Source of the DNA: Phycisphaerae bacterium
Lineage (GTDB): Bacteria > Planctomycetota > Phycisphaerae > UBA1845 > JAFGLZ01
Assembly (NCBI GenBank): GCA_016927755.1
Contig: JAFGLZ010000253.1
Span: 1-49,419 of the forward strand
DNA length: 49,419 bases
Reading direction: 5' to 3'
The stretch's first letter is position 1; the number at the start of each line of letters is the position of its first letter. The translations under genes and the position numbers were made by a program. The notes below the pieces were generated by a model, which ran no database searches, had not been told where the DNA came from, and worked only from the letters and a program-made list of their open reading frames with translations. This document shows, one piece after another, positions 23,970-32,346 of the stretch.

Positions 23970-25133
23970 TCAGGTGGAGAGTTCCGGCGGTGTCGCGCCG
24001 CATCCAGGACAGGCCAGCTCGAGCAGGCGCGCGGCAGCGTGCCGGACCTTGTGCTTGCGGTCATCAAGCGTCTTGTGGATCGCCGCGTCAATCTGGGCGT
24101 CGTCCAGGTGGGCGTATGCAGCGAGCGCCCGGAGGGTCTCCTGCCGGACCTTGGGGTGCTCGTCGTTTAGCATGGCCAGGAGCCTGTCGATGCCGTCCGG
24201 GACGCTGTCGGCGGGCCTCGCGATGCCCCAGAAGCCCACATTGGCTTCGGGGTGGATCGCCGCGGCAAACCAGACGATGGCTGCCCGACGGACCTTCCAG
24301 CTCTCGTCGCTCAGCATGCGGACGAGGTGAGCCCTGCCCCGGTCATCGCCCCGGAGCCCGAAGTGGAGGGCGGCTTCGGCTCGTAGCTTGGCGCTGGGGC
24401 TCCGTGACAACTCGACGTCGAGGCGGAACCCCGCCTCGCCCGCGGCCAGGATCTCGGCGGTCTGGCGCGCCCTGCGTTCGGTCCACTCAGAACTCATCAG
24501 GTCCTTGGCCGGGCCGGTGGAGGCATAGACCTCGGCCGCCTTGGCGACGCGTTCGGCGAAGGCATCGTCCGGCGCATGCGATCTCATCTCGTCTTCAACC
24601 ATGGTCAGCAGCCTCGCCTTCAATCGCTTTCTCGCCCTGTGGAGCCTAGACCTGACCACCGCCCCCGAGACACCGAGGAACGCGGCGATTTCGTCCTGAG
24701 TGCAGCCGTCGACGTAGAACAGGGCCAGTGCGGTTCTCTCCTTCTCGGTCAGTTCCGACATGGCGGCTTCGATACCGCGACTCACCTCGCGGGCCTCAAC
24801 GGCATCCCCCGGCAATGGGCCGTGGCTAGACACGTCGGTCGTCTCGGAGATCGGCTCGGGTCTTGCGCGACCGCGGCGGATGATCCGATCGCAGTGCTTG
24901 AAGAGGATCCGCCTGAACCATCCGGGGAAGGCCTCTGGGCGGCGAAGGTCGCCGAGCTTGGCGAAGCCATCGAGGAAAGCCTCCTGCGTAGCGTCCTCGG
25001 CCAAGTGGAAATCGCTCAGCAAGGAATAGGCGTAGGCGACGGCCATGCCCTGGAAGCCCAACACGATCTCCTCGTACGCGGCGGTGTCGCCGTGTTGTGC
25101 GAGCTTGACGAGTACGGTCAGTTCGGTAACCAA
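23970..25133 (-). CDS. ECF sigma factor fused to a C-terminal HEAT-repeat domain
   Basis: A 387-residue protein. Residues 1-90 carry sigma region 2 (EDATQEAFLDGFAKLGDL, then FPGWFRRILFKHCDRIIRR), residues 125-175 region 4 (LTEKERTALALFYVDGCTQDEIA, then VVRSRLHRARKRLKA). After a linker, residues 225-380 are HEAT/PBS-type repeats (LRAEAALHFGLRGD, DESWKVRRAAIVWF, EHPKVRQETLRALAAY, DRKHKVRHAAARLLEL). ECF proteins usually stop near residue 190, so this is a fusion. The extra domain may sense a partner or act as a built-in anti-sigma. It ends CPGCG, a possible metal knuckle. Confidence 0.92.
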   Translation of the reverse strand: MVTELTVLVKLAQHGDTAAYEEIVLGFQGMAVAYAYSLLSDFHLAEDATQEAFLDGFAKLGDLRRPEAFPGWFRRILFKHCDRIIRRGRARPEPISETTDVSSHGPLPGDAVEAREVSRGIEAAMSELTEKERTALALFYVDGCTQDEIAAFLGVSGAVVRSRLHRARKRLKARLLTMVEDEMRSHAPDDAFAERVAKAAEVYASTGPAKDLMSSEWTERRARQTAEILAAGEAGFRLDVELSRSPSAKLRAEAALHFGLRGDDRGRAHLVRMLSDESWKVRRAAIVWFAAAIHPEANVGFWGIARPADSVPDGIDRLLAMLNDEHPKVRQETLRALAAYAHLDDAQIDAAIHKTLDDRKHKVRHAAARLLELACPGCGATPPELST

Positions 25134-25191
25134 GCGTGGTCCTCAATCGGGTTCGCATGGAACAGTCTCGGTTCAGACGCCACCGTCGGCA

Positions 25192-25266
25192 AGGGCGATG
25201 CTGGATTCGAACCAGCGACCGTCGGACTCCTCGGAATCCGCCGCTCCGCCTCTGAGCTAATCGCCC
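25192..25266 (-). tRNA. tRNA-like gene with enlarged anticodon arm
   Basis: Read on the minus strand: acceptor GGGCGAT/ATCGCCC (7 bp), TA, D-arm GCTC-loop-GAGC with a GG in the loop, and a perfect T-arm GCTGG-TTCGAAT-CCAGC. The middle is unusual: the anticodon arm CGGAT...GTCCG leaves an 8-base loop (or a 6-bp stem with a 6-base loop), and the variable region is 6 bases. CCG (Arg) in TTCCGAG is one possible anticodon, but identity is not safe. CCA is not encoded. It may be a real odd tRNA or a decayed copy. Confidence 0.65.
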
Positions 25267-25407
25267 GGCTCGCAGTAGAGACCCGGTTCAGCCCTGCCGC
25301 GTTACGCGGTTCTCCAAGAAACCGTCCCTGGTGTGAACCGACCTAGGCACGAGGCTGGCGGACGGTCGAGCCCCTCGGCGAGGTCCCGCGCGAAAGGCGA
25401 TGCGGTT

Positions 25408-26124
25408 TTACCAAACCCAAGGCACGAGTCGGTAGTGAACCTTCTGGGTGTACTCTTCGTATCCGGGCAGGCCGTGACGTAGGGTCCCCTCCTCGTAGGG
25501 GATGCGAACGACCAACGCGATTGCGCTCAGTCCGATCGGCAAAAACGCCCATGCGGAACCCAAGACCAGGGGGATCCCGGCGAATAGGAAGATCGTTCCG
25601 AGGTACATCGGGTGCCGGACCCAGGCATAGGGGCCCGTCGTGACCACGTGGTGATCACGGTCGGTCTGGATCCTTACGACCTTCTCCAGATAGGGATTGG
25701 CCACGAGTGTCCAGAGCGAAAGGGCGTTGCCGACGACGTGGAGCGCAAGGCCCAGGTAGACGCACCCCATCGGCAGTGAGGACCACCCGAAACGGACGGC
25801 ATCAAGCCCCGCGACCACGGGCAAGGCCAGCACGGCCAGTAATAGCCAGGCGAGAAGGATCTTGTCGAACGTCTCCGTGACCGGTTGCCGCTTCATGCGT
25901 GCCTCCAGGCCAGCCCGATTGAGGCAGAGGAGTACCGGCAGGTTGACACAGAAAGTGGCGAGCCAAGTGCCCATATGGATCCATCCCCTGACCCACGAGA
26001 GGGTTCCCGCCGCGCCGAACAATAAACCGGACCAACAGGCCGACATCAGGACGATCTGAAGCGAGGCCGTCAGCATGAGCCCACGTGCACTCCGGGTCTC
26101 GTCCGTATTGGTGTCTGCTTGCAT
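25408..26124 (-). CDS. Isoprenylcysteine carboxyl methyltransferase (ICMT/PEMT-like) membrane protein
   Basis: A 238-residue integral membrane protein from ATG 26124 (an upstream ATG at 26187 gives a low-complexity arginine-rich lead). About five membrane segments are visible. The C-terminal half has the family signature GPYAWVRHPMYLGTIF, followed by EEGTLRHGLPGYEEYTQKVHYRLVPW, which binds S-adenosylmethionine at the membrane face in ICMT and related phospholipid methyltransferases. The bacterial substrate is unknown; small prenylated or lipid molecules are possible. Confidence 0.9.
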   Translation of the reverse strand: MQADTNTDETRSARGLMLTASLQIVLMSACWSGLLFGAAGTLSWVRGWIHMGTWLATFCVNLPVLLCLNRAGLEARMKRQPVTETFDKILLAWLLLAVLALPVVAGLDAVRFGWSSLPMGCVYLGLALHVVGNALSLWTLVANPYLEKVVRIQTDRDHHVVTTGPYAWVRHPMYLGTIFLFAGIPLVLGSAWAFLPIGLSAIALVVRIPYEEGTLRHGLPGYEEYTQKVHYRLVPWVW

Positions 26125-26203
26125 CGCGAGAATCCGGCGAGTCTGCCATCCCCCATCTCTCCGCGACGGGCGCCTATCATACAACAATCGGGCGATGCGT
26201 CGC

Positions 26204-26827
26204 TTAGTCGAAATCGCTCGGCCAATCGGGATGGGCGCGGTGCGCGAAGCATCGCCGGATCTGTGCGGCGGTCACGCGGGAGACGGATAGCTCGGGCAGA
26301 TCGTCCGCCGGGAAGAAGGCCGCGTCGCTGGTTTCGTGGCTGGATTGGGCCTGGCCGCCGACGATGTCGCATAGGAAGAACAGCTTGTAGATGTGGAACG
26401 GGAACGGGGGAGCGTGGCCCTGCTTGTCGCGGTCGTAGGCGGCCAGCAGCTTGACGGCGCGGGTCTCGAAGCCGCTCTCCTCGCGGACCTCGCGCTCGAC
26501 CGCCTCGCTCGGTGATTCGTTGACGTCGGCCCAGCCTCCGGGGAGGGTCCATCGTCCTTCGTCGAGAGTTTCGCGGACGAGCAGGATGCCGTCGTCCCGG
26601 AACACGACGCCGCGGACGTCCACCTTGGGTGTGGCGTAGCCGTTCTCTTTCGACCACAGCTCCAGAACCCCCTGCTTGTCCACGCCGGCGTGGCCGGCGA
26701 GGATCTCGGCGCCGATTTCGCGAATCGCCTCGTAGCGCTCCCGGTCGTACTCGTTTTGGGCGTAGTGAAGCCCGGTTTGCGAGATCGCCTGAAGCGATCT
26801 GGCCCATTCGAGCCACTTGGGCGTCAT
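26204..26827 (-). CDS. NUDIX hydrolase with N-terminal helical domain
   Basis: A 207-residue protein. Residues 1-60 form a helical lead (WLEWARSLQAISQTGLHYA, ERYEAIREIGAEIL), as in the group that includes ADP-ribose and related nucleoside diphosphate hydrolases. The Nudix box spans about residues 97-119: GGWADVNESP then EAVEREVREESG, with all metal-binding glutamates in place. The tail SSHETSDAAFFPADDLPELS is typical of the family. It would hydrolyse a nucleoside diphosphate linked to another group. It is transcribed in the same direction as the ICMT gene, about 80 bp upstream. Confidence 0.92.
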   Translation of the reverse strand: MTPKWLEWARSLQAISQTGLHYAQNEYDRERYEAIREIGAEILAGHAGVDKQGVLELWSKENGYATPKVDVRGVVFRDDGILLVRETLDEGRWTLPGGWADVNESPSEAVEREVREESGFETRAVKLLAAYDRDKQGHAPPFPFHIYKLFFLCDIVGGQAQSSHETSDAAFFPADDLPELSVSRVTAAQIRRCFAHRAHPDWPSDFD

Positions 26828-26976
26828 GCGCGCGGCCCCCTTCCGGGACGTCGTCTGTCCTCAGAACGGCATCCTATCGGGAATCCTCGCCTCGGCAAGC
26901 GATACGCTTCCCGGGAGGCTGCTCGATGGCACCTTCACCGCGCCACACTAAGGCCCGGAACGGGTTCCCGGGCACG

Positions 26977-27558
26977 CTACAACCGTTCCACGCTCACGGA
27001 GACCGGCGTCTCGTGCGTGACGATGTCGAAGACGGGCGAGCGTCTCCTAGCCAGATCGCATAACTGCTCGATCTTCTCCGGGGGCGCGTCGGCCTTGACC
27101 CTGAAGAGCACGCGAATGTTGCCGTATCCGCTGCGAACGTGAGGCGCGACGCCCAGGAAGCCTTGGAGGTCGATGTCGCCCTCGAGTTCCAGCTCGAGCT
27201 CTTCGACGCTGATGCCCATGGCGGCCGCGTGACAGATGAACGTGGTGTTTAGACACGCGGCCAGGGCGTGAAGCGTCGCCTCGGTGGCGTTGGGGCCGTG
27301 ATCATGCCCCAATAGGGCGTCGGGCTCGTCCGCGTGGAGGGCGAACGATACGGTCCGGGAGGCGTCCTCCTGACCGGCGCCGTAGAAGTCCTTGATTGTT
27401 GTCTGGCAATGTGTCCCGTCGATCCATCGGTTGTGCGCCCTTAGTCGGAACTTGGCCCGGTCTGGCCGCTCCTTGACGGAGCGCAGCGTCTCTTTCAGAC
27501 GATCCACGTCGATCCCGTTGACCAATCCCAACTCGGTTTCGGTTTCGTGCAGAGGCAT
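26977..27558 (-). CDS. OsmC-family protein
   Basis: A 193-residue protein of the OsmC/Ohr fold. The pattern GPNATEATLHALAACLNTTF carries the first conserved cysteine and CDLARRRSPV the second; in Ohr and OsmC enzymes such cysteines reduce organic peroxides. Residues 30-75 contain the N-terminal strands (RWIDGTHCQTTIKDFYGAG). A longer N-terminus than classic OsmC (first 35 residues) fits the YhfA-type members. Function in peroxide detoxification is likely but unproven. Confidence 0.9.
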   Translation of the reverse strand: MPLHETETELGLVNGIDVDRLKETLRSVKERPDRAKFRLRAHNRWIDGTHCQTTIKDFYGAGQEDASRTVSFALHADEPDALLGHDHGPNATEATLHALAACLNTTFICHAAAMGISVEELELELEGDIDLQGFLGVAPHVRSGYGNIRVLFRVKADAPPEKIEQLCDLARRRSPVFDIVTHETPVSVSVERL

Positions 27559-27704
27559 TTTGGCGTCTCCTTCACATCAGAGCAGCTCGCCTGCAATGCC
27601 TGGCTCACGGACATGTGTGTCGTCGGGCACGGTTCGACAGCGATCGCGTCGGTCCGGGCCCGTCGGTAATAGGTTGGATAGCTGAGGAAGCGGGTTTCTT
27701 CGGG

Positions 27705-27932
27705 TCAGTCTGCCCGCGTCAGGCGCATGATCTGGTCGGTTGACATCTTCACGGTTGCCCGGGCTCGCATGGCCGAGACGAGCTTGCGGCCGGGAACGCT
27801 CCCCGATCTCCTCTGGCGAAGGATCACGTCCGTGCCGGACATGACGAACTCGATCTCCGTGCCCGGCAGGAACCCCATCTTCCGCCGGATGTGGGCGGGA
27901 ATCGCCACTTGGCCTTTGGCGGTCAGTCTCAT
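27705..27932 (-). CDS. AbrB/MazE-type antitoxin without a visible toxin gene
   Basis: A 75-residue swapped-hairpin DNA-binding protein: MRLTAKGQVAIPAHIRRKMGFLPGTEIEF, written here only as its motif pieces (TAKGQVAIP, GFLPGTEIEF), followed by VILRQR and the tail MSTDQIMRLTR, which is the toxin-contact region in VapB relatives. Normally a PIN toxin starts at its stop codon; the 146 bp after this stop lead into the OsmC gene region with no PIN motif, so it appears to be an orphan. Confidence 0.88.
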   Translation of the reverse strand: MRLTAKGQVAIPAHIRRKMGFLPGTEIEFVMSGTDVILRQRRSGSVPGRKLVSAMRARATVKMSTDQIMRLTRAD

Positions 27933-28199
27933 CGGAATGCCTCCGACGTGGGAGAAGCTAATCGCAACTCGGCAATGTTACAGAAAACGCGCGGCCTTTC
28001 GTAGCCCAGTGCCCGTACCTGATAGGCGCGGGGCAGCGATCACCTCGCTTCCCCCCTCCCGACACACCAACACACGAAGTTCTTCTACTTGTCGCACCCT
28101 ATCGCGTGCCGATGGTTTGCCAAACCCCTTCGGATTCCGCAAGATGTCGCCAGCAACGGTGCAGGTCCGGCTGTCTCACTACCTGTAGGGACCAGATCG

Positions 28200-29075
28200 A
28201 TGACGGATTCCTCTGATTTCGATATCGTGATGATCGGGCACTTCGCCAGGGACGTGATCGTGGTGGACGGCGTCCGGACGGAGGCGTGCGGGGGCGGGGT
28301 CTATTACGGGAGCCTCGCGCTGCGGCAGTTGGGCTTGAGGGTCGGGGTCGCCACGCGAGTGCATCCCGATGATCTGCGGTTGCTCGATGAGCTCGACCGG
28401 GCGGGCGTTGCGGTCCATGCCGATGCGGCGCCCGCCACGTCGGGGATCGAGAATACGTATGACTCGGCGGACATGGAGCGGCGCACGTGCCGCCCGCTGG
28501 GGTTCGCCGGGCCGTTCCGTCTCGACGACCTGCCGAATTGGTCGGCGCGGGTGTACGTGGCCACGCCGATCATCGCTGGGGAGTTCGATCTGGCCTTCGT
28601 TGAGGGGCTGGCGCGTCGGAGCCCGGTCGCGCTGGACGTTCAGGGCTTCGTCCGTGTCAGAGACGGCGAGCAGCTTATCTTCAAGGACTGGCCGGAGATG
28701 GCGCGGGGCCTGTCGCTGGTGACGTATCTGAAGGTCGATCAGGCGGAAGCGGAACTGCTGACGGGCGACTCCGACCCAGTCGCGGCCGCGAAGAAGCTCG
28801 CCGACTACGGGCCTCGGGAGATCATCCTGACGCGGAGCGCGGGCGTAACGGTCTGGGCCGAGGGCGAGGTCACCCAGGCGCCGTTCCGCCCGCGATCGCT
28901 TGCGGGACGGACGGGTCGCGGCGATACGTGCTTCTCGACGTACCTCGGGATGCGCTTGACCTGCCCGCCGGATCGTGCGGCCCAGGTAGCGGCGGCGATC
29001 ACGACGCTGAAACAGGAGCGCCCGGGGCCATGGCGGGGGACGATGGCGGACGTCGAGGCGCTGCTCGGCTCGTAG
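28200..29075 (+). CDS. PfkB-family carbohydrate kinase
   Basis: A 291-residue kinase from ATG 28200, preceded by TAGGGA about 11 bases away. It has the ribokinase fold order: DIVMIGHFARDVIV at the start, GGGVYYGSLALRQLG (sugar-binding glycines), VTYLKVDQAEAELLTG, ILTRSAGVTVW and the C-terminal anion hole GRTGRGDTCFSTYLG. The usual motif is TGAGDxF; here the alanine is arginine, while the catalytic aspartate is kept. Likely a phosphorylation of a sugar, nucleoside or inositol. The gene sits 42 bp before an OPA-type transporter, which suggests a shared uptake or sugar-phosphate task. Confidence 0.88.
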   Translation: MTDSSDFDIVMIGHFARDVIVVDGVRTEACGGGVYYGSLALRQLGLRVGVATRVHPDDLRLLDELDRAGVAVHADAAPATSGIENTYDSADMERRTCRPLGFAGPFRLDDLPNWSARVYVATPIIAGEFDLAFVEGLARRSPVALDVQGFVRVRDGEQLIFKDWPEMARGLSLVTYLKVDQAEAELLTGDSDPVAAAKKLADYGPREIILTRSAGVTVWAEGEVTQAPFRPRSLAGRTGRGDTCFSTYLGMRLTCPPDRAAQVAAAITTLKQERPGPWRGTMADVEALLGS

Positions 29076-29117
29076 CCCACAGCCCCCGGCGCGCCTGGAT
29101 CAGAATGGAACTGACAG

Positions 29118-30494
29118 ATGACAGAGCCACCGGCAAGACGCGCGGGCCTCGGCATCCTTGGCTGGTTCAAGACGCGGCCCGACCTCCCGACGATCGCCGA
29201 TCGGGCCGCCGTCAAGGAGGCGTATTCGATCAGCCGGTGGACGACGTTCACGGCCGTGACCGTGGGCTACAGCTTCTTCTACTTCACGCGACTGACGTTG
29301 TCCGTGGCGAAGAAGCCGATGGTGGATGCCGGGGTGGCGAACGCTCAGGACCTCGGCGCGATCGGTATGGCATTCTTCATCGCCTATGCGTTCGGGCGCC
29401 TGGTCAACGGCTTCCTGTGCGACCGCGCGCACATCGGACGGTTCATGGGTTTCGGCCTGCTCGTCTCGGCGATTATCAACGTCGTATTCGGCTGGCGGTA
29501 TCCGGTGATCATCTTCATCCTGCTGTGGTGCATGAACGGCTGGTTTCAGTCCATGGGCAGCGCGCCAAGCGTGTCGAACATGGCGGCGTGGTTCAGCCGA
29601 AAGGAACGTGGCGTTCGGTACTCCGTGTGGAGCTTGGCGCACAACCTCGGGGAAGGCATGACGTTCGTCGTCACCGCCGTCGTGGTCGGTGCATTCGGCT
29701 GGCAGGTGGGGTTCTGGGCGCCTGGTCTCATCTGCATTGTCGTGGCCGTGATTCTGTTCAAGACGATCCTCGATCGTCCGGAGACGTACGGGCTGCCTCC
29801 CATCGCGGAGTACAAGGGAGAGGCCCCCGACCCTCGAGACGACGACGGCAAGAGCATCGGTCACGGGCAGTTGCACGTCCTGAGCAACCCGGCGATCTGG
29901 GTTCTGGGCTTGGCCAGTGCGTGCATGTACGTTGCCCGATACGGCATCAACAACTGGTTCGTCTTCTACCTGCAGGAGGCAAAGGGACTAGCGAGCGGGA
30001 CGGCGGGCTTCTCAACGGCCTTCTACCCGTTCATCGGCGCGCTCGGCACGCTGTCGGCCGGTCCGATCTCGGATTACGTCTTCGGCGGCAGGCGGATTCC
30101 GGTGTGTCTTCTGTACGGGCTGCTGCTCATCGCGGGGCTCGTGGCGATTCCGCTGATCCCCCGCGACCACCTCTGGGCGGATCGTGGGGCGTTGAGCGTT
30201 TGCGGGTTCGCGATCGGGGGGCTGCTGGTGTTTCTCGGCGGATTGGTGGCGGTCGACATCTCGTCGAAGCGGGCGGCGGGCGCGGCGATGGGCGTCATCG
30301 GCGTGTTCAGCTATCTGGGCGCGGCGCTGGGAGACTACGTCGGCGGGTGGCTCATCGAGTCGAGCAAGGTCGTCGTCGACGATGTGACGACGTACGACTT
30401 CCGCGGCCTGCTGACGTTCTGGATCGGGGCGGGGGTGCTGTCGTTCGTCCTGACGCTGAGCCTGTGGCGCCCGTGGCGGCGCGAGGCCAATTGA
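29118..30494 (+). CDS. MFS transporter of the organophosphate:phosphate antiporter (GlpT/UhpT) type
   Basis: A 458-residue protein with about 12 membrane segments. The first segments, VGYSFFYFTRLTLSVAKKPM and AFGRLVNGFLCDR, then SMGSAPSVSNMAAWF, are typical of the OPA family (GlpT, UhpC, UhpT); the arginine in FYFTRL is in the place of the phosphate-binding arginine. It likely exchanges a phosphorylated sugar or glycerol for phosphate, or acts as a sensor like UhpC. The coupling with the PfkB gene just upstream supports use of sugar phosphates. Confidence 0.9.
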   Translation: MTEPPARRAGLGILGWFKTRPDLPTIADRAAVKEAYSISRWTTFTAVTVGYSFFYFTRLTLSVAKKPMVDAGVANAQDLGAIGMAFFIAYAFGRLVNGFLCDRAHIGRFMGFGLLVSAIINVVFGWRYPVIIFILLWCMNGWFQSMGSAPSVSNMAAWFSRKERGVRYSVWSLAHNLGEGMTFVVTAVVVGAFGWQVGFWAPGLICIVVAVILFKTILDRPETYGLPPIAEYKGEAPDPRDDDGKSIGHGQLHVLSNPAIWVLGLASACMYVARYGINNWFVFYLQEAKGLASGTAGFSTAFYPFIGALGTLSAGPISDYVFGGRRIPVCLLYGLLLIAGLVAIPLIPRDHLWADRGALSVCGFAIGGLLVFLGGLVAVDISSKRAAGAAMGVIGVFSYLGAALGDYVGGWLIESSKVVVDDVTTYDFRGLLTFWIGAGVLSFVLTLSLWRPWRREAN

Positions 30495-30504
30495 GATCGG
30501 CCGA

Positions 30505-32175
30505 ATGAGCGACCTCGATCCAACCCAACCGCCAAGCGATTCCGCCGGTGACGGTGTTCGAACCCCGGGGCCGGGCGGAACGTACGATTACGAGACGGCG
30601 GTCACGGGAAGCCCTGAACCGACGTCTCCTTCAACGGACAATCCAGTGAATGATGCGGTCCGTGCCGATATCGGTTGTGCCGAGCGCGGCGTTGGTCGGC
30701 GTGCCGACCAGCGGTGGCCCGCCGTGGCGGCGTTCCTGACGGCGTGGCTCATGCCGGCAACCACCGCTCGGCGGACGAACCATGTGTCCTTGCGCTGGGC
30801 GTATGGCATTCATTGCCTGGCGGCGATATTGACAGCCGCTGTGGTCCTGGTGCTCGTCACATCGGTTGAGCCCGTCCTCATCCGCCCTGGCGGCGTCTGT
30901 GCGTTCAAGGAATTGCGCCAGTTCATTGGAGAGGTATAACAGGCGCTCGCCGAGCGTCCATTGACCGGAATCGCCTTGATCATCGCAGGCGTGGCGGGTT
31001 TCCAGGAGGTGTTTATGGCGGTGGCGTTTCTGGCAACGCCCTGGGGTGCCAGGGACGAATCTGAGTGGGCCAGCTTCAAGCATGCGCTGCGACGGACGTG
31101 GCTTCAGACGCCGCACGTTGCTGTCGGCGTCCTCCTCGTGGGCATCTGTATCCTGTGGACGGATCCAGAGAGGTACGTGGCCGCGAGAATCGAGGAAGGG
31201 AGGTCGCTCATCCCGCCGGAACCGAACCGCGCACGTTCGGAGGATCCGGCAGCGTGGGCTCGTCGAGAGGAGGTTGCTGATGCAGCGCTGGCCGAGTTGA
31301 AGCCGCTTTTCGATCGGGACTGGCGAAGCCAACCGTGGTATGTGAATCGTTCCGTGGAGGTACGGTTCGTGGTCTATACCGTCGTGGGCCTTTGGCTTCT
31401 GCTGGGCGTGTTCAGGGCCGTTGGAGCGGACCGCGATGTGCCGCACGTCGATCGCCCCCCTTCTTGCGAGATCTGCGGCTACAACCTGACGGGCACTCCC
31501 TTAGAGGGCCGTTGTCCAGAGTGCGGCGAGCCGGCAGTCGAGTCGCTTGGGATCAGCGCTCGGCCAGGTGTCGCTTGGCAACGTCGATTGACCAAGGGGC
31601 GTCTGCGATCCTGGTGTCGGACGGCGCTGTCGGCGGTGGCGCGATCGAATCAGTTCGGCAGGGCTATTCAGCGAGCTGCCGATCCCATGCATCATCGCCG
31701 GTTCTTCCTGTTGACCCTGCCGCTGATCTTCCTCGTCGGGTACATGGGAGCCGTGGCGGTGTTCGTTGCCGGCACCGGAAAGAACCCGATGACTGAATAC
31801 CCGGCCGTCTTGTGGGAACTTGCACCGATCTGTGGCGGGGTTGCCTTGGTGTCGTCAGTGATAGGCGCGATGTTCGCGGTATGGTTGACCGTGCAGTACT
31901 ACCGTTTGCACGGGATCCACAACGTGATGGCTCTGGCGATGCAGACTGCCGCCTATCTGATGAGCTACATCGTGCTTTTTCTTGGATTGTCCGCCATGCT
32001 TGTGATGATCGCAGTGGAGATGAGGGGCTTCTTCAACCTCCTGGAAAGCGTGGTAGGCGTGGACGGAAAGGTGCTCGCACTCGTATTCTGGGGCCTGCCG
32101 ACGTTGATCGGCGTTCTCGGGTATTTCGCGTTGGTTCGCCGAGGAACGCATGGGGCTCGGTATGCGAATCGGTAG
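30505..32175 (+). pseudogene. Zinc-ribbon membrane protein, copy 1, interrupted by an in-frame TAA
   Basis: One continuous reading frame, broken only by TAA at 30937-30939. The part before (144 codons from ATG 30505) has FLTAWLMPATTARRTNHVSL, and the part after (downstream TTG 30961 could restart) has FLATPWGARDES, FKHALRRTW, the zinc ribbon CEICGYNL...RCPECG, several membrane segments and YFALVRRG at the end. All of these match the intact paralogue at 32347-33822 in order. In the alignment the stop replaces a leucine (TTA or CTA-type codon), so a single substitution explains it. Function unknown: a membrane protein with a cytosolic zinc ribbon. Confidence 0.82.
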
Positions 32176-32346
32176 ACGACCTCGACTCCCAATGGAGCGC
32201 CCCCGGGTGGTGGGGAGACGGGGGTTTGCTGTTGCGACCGGCCTGGGGACAGGCCGGCTCGGCGGGGTGGGCGCGGAGCCCTGGATAATCCCTGAGCTGC
32301 GGAGGTCGCATTGCCTCCGTTGGCCGACGCCGGAGCTTGCCTCGGA

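Noticed and set aside
24576..25346. Plus frame with GFEPATVGLLG-type text
   Set aside because: This phrase is a known artefact of translating across a tRNA gene; the tRNA-like gene at 25192-25266 explains it.
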